Below are positions 52,135 through 60,684 of a stretch of DNA of 64,000 nucleotides, in pieces. Each line of letters begins with the position of its first letter. Within the stretch, counting starts at the first letter, position 1. Under the pieces are notes generated by a model. It was not told the DNA's origin. It ran no database searches and saw only the letters and a list, made by a program, of their open reading frames with translations. Made by a program: the position numbers and the translations under genes. This stretch comes from G963422745 sp965214285 (GTDB taxonomy: Bacteria > Actinomycetota > Acidimicrobiia > Acidimicrobiales > Aldehydirespiratoraceae): contig OZ243946.1 of the NCBI GenBank assembly GCA_965214285.1, positions 310,001 to 374,000 on the forward strand, given 5' to 3'.

Positions 52135-52590
52135 CTAATCCTCCGAAGACAAGGAACGCAGATCGGATGGCGGCGGATCACCAAGTCCAACACGGGCGGC
52201 ATCGAACATGTGGGCATTCGCAGGATCATCGCGGAATCTCTGCAAAGCAGCGGCCAGCGCTGGCAACTCGTGTGTCATCACTGCCCACAGATAATCGTGA
52301 TCGGTGCTGTCGTATTCGTGAGCGACCGAGTGTCTCCCCTCCCTCGCGTCATACAGCAGCTGCGTCAGTTCAGGATACTTTTCGTGATGATTCCGATGGA
52401 ATCCAGCCCTCATTAGTCGCCCTGAGGCTTCTCCTGCCTCCAACACTACTTGGCGTGCCCAACGGCGATACCACCTGTCCGAATCCAGCTTTTGCGGCGA
52501 ACCCATGTCGACCAAGAGAACCGCATCATCCGCCGCGTTGAGGACATCGTCGACGTGTATGGCGTCCTCTTCGGTGTCGTTGGTTGTCAC
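52135..52590 (-). CDS. HepT-type HEPN toxin
   Basis: A 151-residue HEPN-domain RNase toxin. The active motif RHSVAHEY is RX4HXY, in which the Tyr is the residue AMPylated by the MntA partner in characterised HepT/MntA (type VII) modules. GTG 52590 overlaps the mntA stop by four bases (GTGA). Between helices lies an RWYRRWARQVVLEAGEASG segment. This copy is intact, unlike the one at 35840-36043. Confidence 0.87.
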   Translation of the reverse strand: MTTNDTEEDAIHVDDVLNAADDAVLLVDMGSPQKLDSDRWYRRWARQVVLEAGEASGRLMRAGFHRNHHEKYPELTQLLYDAREGRHSVAHEYDSTDHDYLWAVMTHELPALAAALQRFRDDPANAHMFDAARVGLGDPPPSDLRSLSSED

Positions 52591-53033
52591 AATGGAATGG
52601 CGTCACGCAGCATTGAAGACGCGTACTTGCTAGCACGAAAATGGTTGTCGTCGGGCATCACTTCGACCTTGCATCCCAGGAGATCCCGCAACTCTCCACG
52701 GAGCCCGCCGATAGCCCAGAGCCCGGCATCCTCGGGCAGACCGACCAGAAAATCGCAGTCGGAGTCCTCGGTGTCCTCGCCACGGGCAACAGACCCCACG
52801 AGAGCGAGGGATCTGAGCCGCCTTCGCGCGACTATCTCCTGGATCGCTTCACGATGCTGCACGAGCACGGACTCTTTGCGGCTCTTGGCAGAACTCGGGG
52901 GGTTGGCCACGCCGGCCTGCGGGCCGCCCCGTTCAGAACGAGGCTCCTCGTCGGGCAGGAACCGCCCGTCAGGCCCGCGTGGGCGGACCTTCTCCGAGTC
53001 GGGATTCTCGGGCTTGGCGAGTGTTTGCGGCAT
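52587..53033 (-). CDS. MNT-domain antitoxin (MntA-type), copy 2
   Basis: A 148-residue nucleotidyltransferase antitoxin with a perfect GSX10DXD motif (GSVARGEDTEDSDCD). It inactivates the HepT toxin by AMPylation in the known systems. The N-terminal polar extension (RGPDGRFLPDEE) and the body match copy 1 at 36040-36486 closely. It is the upstream gene of the pair. Confidence 0.88.
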   Translation of the reverse strand: MPQTLAKPENPDSEKVRPRGPDGRFLPDEEPRSERGGPQAGVANPPSSAKSRKESVLVQHREAIQEIVARRRLRSLALVGSVARGEDTEDSDCDFLVGLPEDAGLWAIGGLRGELRDLLGCKVEVMPDDNHFRASKYASSMLRDAIPL

Positions 53034-53112
53034 GACAACTGCCCGTGATCGACGGCTGTGTGCAGCCTAGCAGACCGGCGTGAGCAGCGGCGGCTGCGGC
53101 GTGGCGGGTGGG

Positions 53113-53335
53113 TCAGCGGCGGTGCCAGGTGGGGCCGGTAGGCGTGTCCTCGACGGTGACGCCGATCGCCGCCAGGACGTCGCGCAGGCGGTCGGCCTCG
53201 GCGAAGTCCTTGGCCGCTCTTGCCTGCCCGCGGGCCTCCAGCAGGGCCTAGATCTCGGCGGTGTCGTCGGCATCGGCGGACCCCGGCGCGTCGTCGTCGG
53301 GTGATCCGAGGCGCAGGCCCAGCGCCCCGGGCAGC
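53113..53335 (-). pseudogene. diverged cysS 3'-end fragment with in-frame stop
   Basis: 223 bases align without gaps to the 3' end of cysS (offset 3751), at roughly 89% identity by my count. The true stop is kept. A Glu codon has become TAG at 53248-53250, in frame. Nothing of the rest of cysS is present. The divergence is too high for a recent local copy and points to another allele or strain. Confidence 0.85.
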
Positions 53336-53788
53336 GGCATCCGCCGGGACCAAGGAGCGCAGGTCTAGGGGCCCTGGTGGCTGGGCGCCGCCGAACCACA
53401 GGCGACCGGGAAGCCCCGAGGCGAGCGCCTCGGCGGCGCGGGCAACGCAGAGTCACAGAGACCAAGCGCCCGCGCGGCCCGAGCCGGCCTGGGCCCGGCG
53501 GCGACCGCGTGACCGCGGAGACCGTGGACCCGCCGCCGCCGCCCGGCGACCGTGCGACCGCGGCAGCCCAGGCGACCGAGTTCCCCCGGCCCGCCGAAGC
53601 AATGTCCCCGTGGCGGCCCCAGGCGTCTGTGTCGTCGGCGCGGCCGCCGGAACCCAGCGGCGACTTCACGGCCCCCCGAGCACGGTCACCTTGCCGGCGG
53701 CGCCGCCCAGCCGGCACGGTGCCGCGCAGCCCAGGCACCCAGGTGCCGCCGGCCCAAGGAAGCCATGTTCCCGCGGCAGCCCCGGCAA
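53336..53788. other. low-complexity GC-rich junction sequence
   Basis: About 450 bases of Pro/Arg/Gly-coding-like sequence in all frames, with no recognisable domain. It separates the cysS fragment from the duplicated propeller end. An open plus-strand frame begins at 53377 and runs into the propeller copy, but its first 138 codons look non-natural. Probably degraded or repeat-expanded junction DNA. Confidence 0.55.
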
Positions 53789-54345
53789 CCCTGGCGGCCG
53801 GCTTGGCGCCGCGTCAGGTGCTGCGCTACTGGGCCGGCGACGACATCGACGCCTCGCTGGTGATCGACGCCGAGGGGATGATCTACGCCGGGGTGCAGTA
53901 CGAGCGCGGCAACGCCCGCTCACGGGAGGTGGGCCAGATCCTCAAGCTCGACCCGTCCCGGCCCGACGACCCGCTGGTGTGGGGCGTGCAGCACCGGCCG
54001 AAGCGGGACTCGGGGGTGTGGGCCACGCCCGGGCTGTACGAGGATCTGCTGGTAGTGCCCACCGATTCCGGGGTGGTGCTGGGACTGGCCACCGAGACCG
54101 GCGAGGAGCGCTGGCGGCTGGAGCTGGAGGGCCCCACCTGGTCGTCGCCGGTGATCGTCGACGGGGTGCTCATCCAAGGCGACTGCGGCGGCGTGCTGCA
54201 CGCCTTCGACATCTCCGACACGTCCGCCGAGCCGCTGCCGCTGTGGCAGGTGCAGCTCGAGGGCTGCATCGAGTCGACCCCCGCGGTGTGGAAGGGCCGG
54301 ATCTACGTCGGCACCCGCGCCGGCTTCGTCTACGCCATCGCCTGA
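53789..54345 (+). pseudogene. duplicate of the propeller gene 3' end
   Basis: This segment matches 51536-52092 with constant offset 2253 and only about ten base changes (near 98% identity), including the stop codon. It encodes the last 185 residues of the beta-propeller protein, starting at LAAGLAPRQVLRYW. It lacks the membrane anchor and the first blades, so it cannot give a full propeller. The few changes include a mix of silent and replacement sites. Confidence 0.88.
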
Positions 54346-54398
54346 CCCCGCCGGCTGGCCCTCGGACCATGGCTGGAGCGCCTGTCAAGGGCAGAGAT

Positions 54399-54896
54399 TC
54401 AGCGGAGGGGGCCAGGGTCGTCGGCGGTGATCTCGTAGAGGTTGTGCTCCTCTGAGATCCTCACCAAATCGTCGATGGCCTCACGGGTGCGTGTTTTCTG
54501 GTGCTCCTGAAAGGCAAGCAGGTCGGCGAGCAGAACGCGCCGTGTTCCTCTGCCGTCATGGTGAGGAGACGGGTCGATCTCCTTGCAGGGAATCTCGCCT
54601 TCGTCGAGCAGGCGCCGCAGCGCAGATTGCTCACAGTGGAGGAACGACGCTGCTTGACGGATGTCGAGGCATTGCTCCAGAGGCACGACCTTCACGGCCT
54701 TTTCCCAGGCCATCGCCGTGACTGCATTGCGGAGCACGGCGGCGATCTCTGCGGGCAGCTTCAGATGCTCCCCGCCCTCATCGACCAGGATCACCGGCTC
54801 ACCGTGAGCCAGCGCGGCGAGCAAGTCACGAGGCGGCTCCTCCGGCGGCAGAGTCGTCGAGGGCTTGAGCAGAGGTTCTTCAGTTGCTGTGTCCAT
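54399..54896 (-). CDS. excisionase-family HTH protein, antitoxin-like
   Basis: A 165-residue protein. Residues 80-150 form an excisionase-type winged helix (LDIRQAASFLHCEQSALRRL, DEGEIPCKEID, RRVLLADLLAFQEHQ) followed by an acidic tail ending in HNLYEITADD. This layout is typical of antitoxins paired with PIN toxins, in which the toxin gene directly follows. Here no toxin follows: the next gene region is the duplicated propeller end on the other strand. The ATG start 54896 was chosen. Confidence 0.75.
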   Translation of the reverse strand: MDTATEEPLLKPSTTLPPEEPPRDLLAALAHGEPVILVDEGGEHLKLPAEIAAVLRNAVTAMAWEKAVKVVPLEQCLDIRQAASFLHCEQSALRRLLDEGEIPCKEIDPSPHHDGRGTRRVLLADLLAFQEHQKTRTREAIDDLVRISEEHNLYEITADDPGPLR

Positions 54897-55001
54897 GTCC
54901 TCTGCCCTTCGTCGTGGCCAGCCTAAGCCCCTGACGAACTGCCCGCAACGCCCTCTGAGAGTGACCGTCAGGCTGGGCTTCTGCATCCGAGGCGGGCTTG
55001 T

Positions 55002-55460
55002 CTACGCCGCCGGCCTTGGCGGGGCAATGACAACGCGAGACTTGCCTGCGAGACTCTTGCGCTGGCTTTTGCTCTTCTTCGCACCGGAGAGGCAGAAAAT
55101 CATCGCATGCTCGGGGAAGGCCTTCGTCGGCCATCGAACGATGCCTTGGTTCACTGCCCTTGCTTCGCCTGCGGTGATGGAGACGACTCCGTACCCGGAG
55201 TCCCACCCCTGCTCCAAGAGATCGCGCGCTGAGAGACCGTTGGCTTCAAGCGCCGAGGCCAGATAGACGGAGACAGCGACCGCCGGAGTGCCAACCTCGT
55301 CCAGTCGGTTTGCGGGATAGTCCTGAAAGGCGTTGCTGTTGACTTGTACGGCGTCCCCGTTAGTGAATCTCGTCGTGTGGGAGGTGACCACGCGGTAGAG
55401 CACCTCGTCGTCGGCAATCGAAGGATCGTCCGCGTAAACGGAGGACGGATCGGGCGGCAC
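55002..55460 (-). CDS. hypothetical protein, third gene of second TIGR04255 operon
   Basis: A 152-residue protein, unrecognised. The body reads VLYRVVTSHTTRFTNGDAVQ, YPANRLDEVGTPAVAVSVYL and a basic C-terminal tail (GAKKSKSQRKSLAGKSR). GTG 55460 lies 12 bases after the stop of the previous gene. No membrane segment or signal peptide. It has no similarity that I can see to the third gene of the first TIGR04255 operon. Confidence 0.65.
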   Translation of the reverse strand: MPPDPSSVYADDPSIADDEVLYRVVTSHTTRFTNGDAVQVNSNAFQDYPANRLDEVGTPAVAVSVYLASALEANGLSARDLLEQGWDSGYGVVSITAGEARAVNQGIVRWPTKAFPEHAMIFCLSGAKKSKSQRKSLAGKSRVVIAPPRPAA

Positions 55461-55472
55461 GACGGGCCGCGC

Positions 55473-55958
55473 TCAGGAACCGTCGGCAACTCGGCGCAGA
55501 GCCGACCGGAGCTCAGATTCGAGAGATGCAAAGGAACCTTCGTTGGACTCTCCCTCGATCTCGACATAGACCCCCACGTCATCCGGCCCGATCTCCACCA
55601 TCACCTCGGTTCCTGTCCGGCTCCATTCCAGTATGACCCCTCCTTCGGTGCTTGGGGTGACGTATGGGAGCGGCATGCTCCGGGGCATCGCATTCAGCAG
55701 CACTTCGAGCAGATCAGATGCTCGTCTGATGGTGTCCTCACGGGGGGCGAGAGCGAAGTGCCCGTCCCAGTTGTCCCTCAGGCCGCTCAGCATGCGGACC
55801 CGCTCCATCGGATAGCTAACCGACGAGACCGGCGGGTGGCTCGCCGGGATCACGTCCTTGTCAGAAAGCCAGCCACCATCGTATGGACCCCCTACAGGAC
55901 GAGTTACCACATCCACATCGCTCATTGTGGTGCGGCGGTCTTGCATCAAGTCTGTCAT
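55473..55958 (-). CDS. hypothetical protein, second gene of second TIGR04255 operon
   Basis: A 161-residue protein, unrecognised. It contains RVRMLSGLRDNWDGHFALAP and VTPSTEGGVILEWSRTGTEV, a pattern seen in small soluble proteins encoded near mobile islands, and an acidic C-terminal half (VEIGPDDVGVYVEIEGES). ATG 55925 is an alternative start. It follows the TIGR04255 gene by 16 bases and precedes the third gene by 12. Confidence 0.65.
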   Translation of the reverse strand: MTDLMQDRRTTMSDVDVVTRPVGGPYDGGWLSDKDVIPASHPPVSSVSYPMERVRMLSGLRDNWDGHFALAPREDTIRRASDLLEVLLNAMPRSMPLPYVTPSTEGGVILEWSRTGTEVMVEIGPDDVGVYVEIEGESNEGSFASLESELRSALRRVADGS

Positions 55959-55974
55959 GTTGGTTCAGTTTCCC

Positions 55975-56793
55975 TCATGATTCGCGTTTCCATGCTGTGT
56001 GCATCGCGTCTGTGGTGAGATCAGTGAAGCCCCGCACGACCCATTCGTGTGCTAAATCGGCAAAGCCTCGAACTCCGTCTATCCCAGAGCCGATCGGGGC
56101 ACCCCGGGCAGTGAGGTTCATCACGAAGACGGGCGTGCCTGCAGGCTGTCGAAAGCCTGGCTGGATCGTTACGTGAAGCCGACCGAGTGGTTCGTCGGTT
56201 TCAGTAGAGCCCATGACGAACTTCAGATCCGTGGAATGCTGCTCTGGCCTGTCGAGAAACGACCCCTGCGCCTGGGCGAGAGGCCTGAAGACCGCATGTG
56301 CGTCGCCGTGGTCGTTCCAAACGCCTTGCGGCTCTATGTGGTTGAGGTAGGTCACCCCGACTTGATCGAAGGCCAGAGCGTCATCGGCGATCGCCTCCTC
56401 GACGACAGACAGCCAGCTCGAGAACGCTGACCAGCGGGCCTCCCACCTGACGTACTGAGCCTCAGGTTTGACCTTGCGCCAGTTGGCAGCGAACCAGTTG
56501 GGCTGGACCTGCAGCAGCTCATCGCCGACCTCGTTGAGAAACCAGTAGCGAACTGGCGGCACACCGGTCTGGACCTCTAGCGACAGTCCGCCGTTCGGCT
56601 CGGTTCCGTGGCCGAAGCTCTCCACTGGTGCCTCGTAGGCGAGACGTTCCTCCACCGTGTTGAAGCCGCCTTCCCCAAGGCGCTGCGCCAGTTCGCCAAG
56701 CGCAGGCAGCGAGCAGCGGGCAGGCCGCTCGAACCGCGCCGAGATGACCACCTCGGCGACAGGTGGGTGTCGAAAACTCGGAAGGTCAGACAT
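55975..56793 (-). CDS. TIGR04255 family protein (second copy)
   Basis: A 272-residue TIGR04255 protein: HPPVAEVVISARFE at the N-terminus, RYWFLNEVGDELLQVQPNWF, NWRKVKPEAQYVRWE and VGVTYLNHIEPQG. It belongs to a different branch from the member at 27798, sharing the pattern but few residues. It is the first gene of a three-gene set with two small unknowns, inserted between cysS and the duplicated propeller end. Function unknown. Confidence 0.85.
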   Translation of the reverse strand: MSDLPSFRHPPVAEVVISARFERPARCSLPALGELAQRLGEGGFNTVEERLAYEAPVESFGHGTEPNGGLSLEVQTGVPPVRYWFLNEVGDELLQVQPNWFAANWRKVKPEAQYVRWEARWSAFSSWLSVVEEAIADDALAFDQVGVTYLNHIEPQGVWNDHGDAHAVFRPLAQAQGSFLDRPEQHSTDLKFVMGSTETDEPLGRLHVTIQPGFRQPAGTPVFVMNLTARGAPIGSGIDGVRGFADLAHEWVVRGFTDLTTDAMHTAWKRES

Positions 56794-56863
56794 CCTTGGC
56801 CTCAGGCTACGCCATTCTCAGCGGGGAAGTCGCATTTTCGAGGATTTGCTGCACGAGTGTAGG

Positions 56864-58336
56864 TCAGGGGCGGTGCCAGAGGGGGCCGCTGGGAGTGTCC
56901 TCGACGGTCACGCCCAGTGCCGTCAGGGCGTCGCGCAGGCGGTCGGCCTCGGTGAAGTCCTTGGCCGCCCGTGCCTGCCCGCGGGCCTCCACCAAGGCCT
57001 CGATCTCGGCGGTGTCGTCGGCATCGGCGGACCCGGACGCGTCGCCGTCGGGTGATCCGAGGCGAAGGCCCAGCGCGCCAGCCAGCTCGATCACCGTCGC
57101 CACCAGCCTCGCGGCGTCGTCGCTGCCGGCGTCGAGGGCCGCGTTGGCCCTGCGAGCCGTGGCGAACACCGTCGCCATGGCAGCCGGCGTGCCCAGGTCG
57201 TCGTCCATGGCGGCCACGTACTCGGCCACGGCGTCGCTGTCGAGCGAACGGGCGTCGCCGGACCCCGAAGAGCCTGCCCCGGCGTCGCCCAAAGCCGAGC
57301 CGACCGGCGCAGCGCACGGGTCTGGCCGAGCGGCGGCGACCCCCGCCCCCGCAGCCTTGCGGACCATGGCATCGAGGCGCGACAACGCCGCCCGTGCCTG
57401 AGCCATCGCCTCGGCGTTGACCTCCATGGTCCTGCGATAGTGGGACTGCAGGATCAGCAGCCGCAGCGCCCTGGCATTGAGCGGATGCTCGTCGAGCAGC
57501 GCTCCCACGGTGGTGTAGTTGCCCAGCGACTTCGACATCTTCTCGCCGTCCACGTCGACCATGGCGTTGTGCATCCAGTGGCGAGCGAAGTCACGGCCCG
57601 CGGCGATCGCCTCGGCGCGCTCGTTGGTGTGGTGCGGGAACACCAGGTCGCTGCCGCCGCCGTGCAGGTCGAAGCCGTCGCCGAGAATCCCCAGGCTCAT
57701 GGCGGCGCACTCGATGTGCCAGCCGGGCCGCCCGTCGCCCCACGGCGACGCCCAGGCAGGCTCGCCGGGCTTGGCGGCCTTCCAGAGCGCAAAGTCGAGC
57801 GGGTCCTCCTTGGCGGCGTCGACTTCGACCCGCGCCCCGGCGCCGGAGGCCAGCTCGGCCGGCGACCGCCCGACGAGATCGCCGTAACCGGGCACCCGGC
57901 GCACCCGCAGGTAGACCCCGCTGTCGGTCACATAGGCGCTGTCGTTGGCTACCAGGGTCTCCACCAGGGCCACCATCTGGCCGACGAACTCGGTGGCGTG
58001 CGGCTGATGGTGCGGCTCGAGGATGCCCAGCGCCGCCATCGACTCGGCATAGACGGCGCCCCAGCGTGCGGCCACTTCGGGCTCGCTGAGGCCCTCGCTT
58101 TGCGCCCGCTCGATGATCTTGTCGTCGATGTCGGTGACGTTGGCTACATGGATCACCTCCAGCCCGCGCCATTCGAGGTAGCGGCGCAGGATGTCATAGG
58201 TCATCGCCTGACGGGCATGGCCCAGGTGGGGGTAGTCGTACACGGTCGGCCCGCACGCATACAGCGACACCTGGCCCGCATAGCGCTGAGCCAGCGGGCG
58301 CACCGAGCCTTGGAGGGTGTCGTAGAGGCGGATCAC
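56864..58336 (-). CDS. cysS: cysteinyl-tRNA synthetase
   Basis: A 490-residue class I aminoacyl-tRNA synthetase charging tRNA-Cys. The start GTG 58336 gives the usual IRLYDTL. The zinc/active-site region is YACGPTVYDYPHLGHAR (HIGH motif), ECAAMS and HHTNERAEAI complete the zinc ligands, and KMSKSLGN is the second signature. A Gly/Ala/Asp-rich insertion interrupts the helical domain. Its 3' end exists a second time as a fragment at 53113. It lies downstream of mshC, its paralogue. Confidence 0.94.
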   Translation of the reverse strand: MIRLYDTLQGSVRPLAQRYAGQVSLYACGPTVYDYPHLGHARQAMTYDILRRYLEWRGLEVIHVANVTDIDDKIIERAQSEGLSEPEVAARWGAVYAESMAALGILEPHHQPHATEFVGQMVALVETLVANDSAYVTDSGVYLRVRRVPGYGDLVGRSPAELASGAGARVEVDAAKEDPLDFALWKAAKPGEPAWASPWGDGRPGWHIECAAMSLGILGDGFDLHGGGSDLVFPHHTNERAEAIAAGRDFARHWMHNAMVDVDGEKMSKSLGNYTTVGALLDEHPLNARALRLLILQSHYRRTMEVNAEAMAQARAALSRLDAMVRKAAGAGVAAARPDPCAAPVGSALGDAGAGSSGSGDARSLDSDAVAEYVAAMDDDLGTPAAMATVFATARRANAALDAGSDDAARLVATVIELAGALGLRLGSPDGDASGSADADDTAEIEALVEARGQARAAKDFTEADRLRDALTALGVTVEDTPSGPLWHRP

Positions 58337-58385
58337 AGCGTGCCTTGCAGGGTGGTGGAGCGGTCGGTCAAGCAGTCGGGCAGGG

Positions 58386-59612
58386 TCAGTCGAGGGCAGC
58401 GATCGGGGAGTCGAGGTCGATGCCGCACAGCGAGCTGACCTCGGCCAGCGTCTCCGGGGCATCAGGCCCCCCACGGCCTGTGAGGATGGCGTCGGCCAGG
58501 GCCATGAGCTCGGCTCGGGCGGCGGGCGCGTCGAGGTCGTCGTCGAGGGCGGCCCGGACCCGCCCCAAGGCCCCGCCCGTCGGTGCGGAAGCAGTCGCCG
58601 GACGGCCTCGGCCGCCGGGCTCGGCGCTTTGGTGACGGGCCGCCCAGAGCTTCTCCAGGTCGGCCACCGAGGCGTCGATGTCGTCGTCGAACCACTCCCA
58701 GTCGCTGCGGTAGTGGTGCGCCATCAACGCCAGGCGGATCGCCCGCGGGTCGGCGACCTTGCAGAGCTCGCTCACGAACACCAGGTTGCCCAGCGACTTC
58801 GACATCTTGGCGCCGTCGTAGGCGACCATCCCGCAGTGCATCCAGTGGCGGGCGAACGGCACCCCGTTGGCGGCCTCGCTCTGGGCCTTCTCGCACTCGT
58901 GGTGGGGGAAGATCAGGTCGCTGCCGCCGCCGTGCAGGTCGATGGTCTGCCCGAGCGTGCCCATGGCCATGGCGCTGCACTCGATGTGCCAGCCGGGCCG
59001 CCCGTCGCCCCAGGGCGATTCCCAGGCGGGCTCGTCGGCCGCCGAGGGCTGCCAGAGCACGAAATCGAGCGGGTTGCGCTGCCGGGGATCGTGCGGGCTG
59101 CCGCCCCGCTCGGCGGCGAGGGAGACCATCGTGGCTGAGTCGTAGCCCGACAGGGCGCCGAAAGAACCGACCGTGGTCACGTCGAAGAACACCGTGTGGT
59201 CGCTCAGGTAGGTGTGGCCCAGCGCCTCCAGGCGCTCGACGAAGGCCACCATCTCTGCGATCCACTGCGTGGCCCGTGGCTCGGCATGCACGTCGCGGGC
59301 GCCCAGCGCCGCCATGTCGTCGCGGAAGCGGGCCGTCTCTGATGCCGCCAGCTCCAGGAAGTCCACGCCGAGCTCGCGGGCCTTGGGCAGGATCGAGTCG
59401 TCCACGTCGGTGATGTTGCGCACCATCTGCACGCTGTGGCCCAGATCCTCCAGGCGGCGCATCAGCAGGTCGTATGCGAGGTAGGTGTTGGCGTGGCCCA
59501 GATGCGTCGAGTCGTACGGCGTGATCCCGCAGACGTAGATGCGCACCAGCGGCGGAGGCTCGAAGGCGACCACGGCATTGCGGGCGGTGTCATGCAGACG
59601 CACGGCCGTCAA
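58386..59612 (-). CDS. mshC: cysteine:GlcN-Ins ligase MshC (mycothiol biosynthesis)
   Basis: A 408-residue CysS paralogue that joins cysteine to glucosaminyl-inositol using ATP, the third step of mycothiol synthesis. It is recognised by YVCGITPYDSTHLGHANTYLA, the ligase-specific version of the HIGH region, with RNITDVDDSIL, the zinc segment ECSAMA/HHECEKAQ and KMSKSLGN. It lacks the tRNA-binding C-terminal domain. TTG 59612 or GTG 59603 is the start. It marks the organism as an actinobacterium that makes mycothiol. Confidence 0.92.
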   Translation of the reverse strand: MTAVRLHDTARNAVVAFEPPPLVRIYVCGITPYDSTHLGHANTYLAYDLLMRRLEDLGHSVQMVRNITDVDDSILPKARELGVDFLELAASETARFRDDMAALGARDVHAEPRATQWIAEMVAFVERLEALGHTYLSDHTVFFDVTTVGSFGALSGYDSATMVSLAAERGGSPHDPRQRNPLDFVLWQPSAADEPAWESPWGDGRPGWHIECSAMAMGTLGQTIDLHGGGSDLIFPHHECEKAQSEAANGVPFARHWMHCGMVAYDGAKMSKSLGNLVFVSELCKVADPRAIRLALMAHHYRSDWEWFDDDIDASVADLEKLWAARHQSAEPGGRGRPATASAPTGGALGRVRAALDDDLDAPAARAELMALADAILTGRGGPDAPETLAEVSSLCGIDLDSPIAALD

Positions 59613-59709
59613 GGTAGCGCCGCCTGCCTTGTCGCCGTCAGTTCAGTGCCCCGGCGGGGGTCCAGCCCGGATCGCTGCCGGCCCGACCCTGCCTCAGCCG
59701 GCTCGGGGC

Positions 59710-60684
59710 TCAGCCCTTGACCGAGCCGGCGAGCAGGCCGCGCACGAAGTAGCGCTGCAGGGCGAAGAACACGACCAGCGGGAAGAAGGCCTGCACGAAC
59801 GCCGCCGCGGGCAGCAGGTGCTCGTTGCGCCCGAAGTCGCCGGCGAGGTTGGCGATGCGGATGGTGGTGGGGATCGCATCGGGATTGGTGCCGGCCATCG
59901 TGTTGGCGATCAGGAAGTCGTTCCAGGTCCACAAGAACTGGAAGATCGCAAAGGCGGCCAGCACCGGGACCGACAGCGGCAGCACCAGCCGCCAGAAGAT
60001 CGTGAAGTGATCGGCGCCGTCGATGCGAGCAGCCTCGAACACGTCGCGGGGCAGCTCGCTCAGGTAGTTGTGGATCAAGAAGATGGCGAACGGCAGGGCG
60101 AAGCCGGTGTGGGTGAGCCACACCGCCGTGGTGGTGTTGACCAGATCGAGGTCGGGGATGAAGGTGATCGTCTTGTCGAAGACCGGCAGCGTGAGGTGCG
60201 CCCCGCCGACCCAGAGCTTGAGCAGCGGGATCAGCGCCACCTGCAGCGGCACCGCCAGCAGCGACACGGTGGCGATGAACAGCACCTTGCGGCCCTTGAA
60301 GTCGACCCAGGCGAAGGCGTAGGCAGCGAACGTGGCGATGGCGATCGGGATGACCGTGGCCGGGATGGCGATGGCGAAGCTGTTGAGCAGCGACTCGGTG
60401 AGGCTGTTGGTGGACGTTGCGTCGAAGACTTCGCGGTAGTGCTCGAAGGTGAGGCCGCCCTCGTCGCGCAGCATCGTCCAGAAGCCGCCGCCGCGCTGGT
60501 TGTCGCGTGAGCGGAACGAGTTGAGGAACAAACTGAGCGTCGGCAGCGACCAGATCAGCACCACCAGCCACAGCACGGTGGTGGGGATCCGGCTCAGGAA
60601 TCCGTAGACGACGGAGTCCCAGCGCCGCGAGTCGTGGCCGGGCTCGGAGGCCGGCGACGGCGGAGAGGGCAGAGCCGCAGTCAT
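59710..60684 (-). CDS. sugar ABC transporter permease (MalG type)
   Basis: A 324-residue inner-membrane permease with six helices and the EAA loop EAARIDGADHFTIFWRLVLP. It belongs to the carbohydrate uptake family (CUT1). Its ATG overlaps the stop of the MalF-type gene (TGATG). No ATPase gene is visible in the window; such systems often share an MsmK-like ATPase encoded elsewhere. The preferred substrate is unknown. Confidence 0.92.
   Translation of the reverse strand: MTAALPSPPSPASEPGHDSRRWDSVVYGFLSRIPTTVLWLVVLIWSLPTLSLFLNSFRSRDNQRGGGFWTMLRDEGGLTFEHYREVFDATSTNSLTESLLNSFAIAIPATVIPIAIATFAAYAFAWVDFKGRKVLFIATVSLLAVPLQVALIPLLKLWVGGAHLTLPVFDKTITFIPDLDLVNTTTAVWLTHTGFALPFAIFLIHNYLSELPRDVFEAARIDGADHFTIFWRLVLPLSVPVLAAFAIFQFLWTWNDFLIANTMAGTNPDAIPTTIRIANLAGDFGRNEHLLPAAAFVQAFFPLVVFFALQRYFVRGLLAGSVKG

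Noticed and set aside
53377..54345. A 322-residue intact protein
   Set aside because: The first 138 codons are low-complexity junction DNA and the rest is the copied end of the propeller gene; it lacks an export signal and the first blades.
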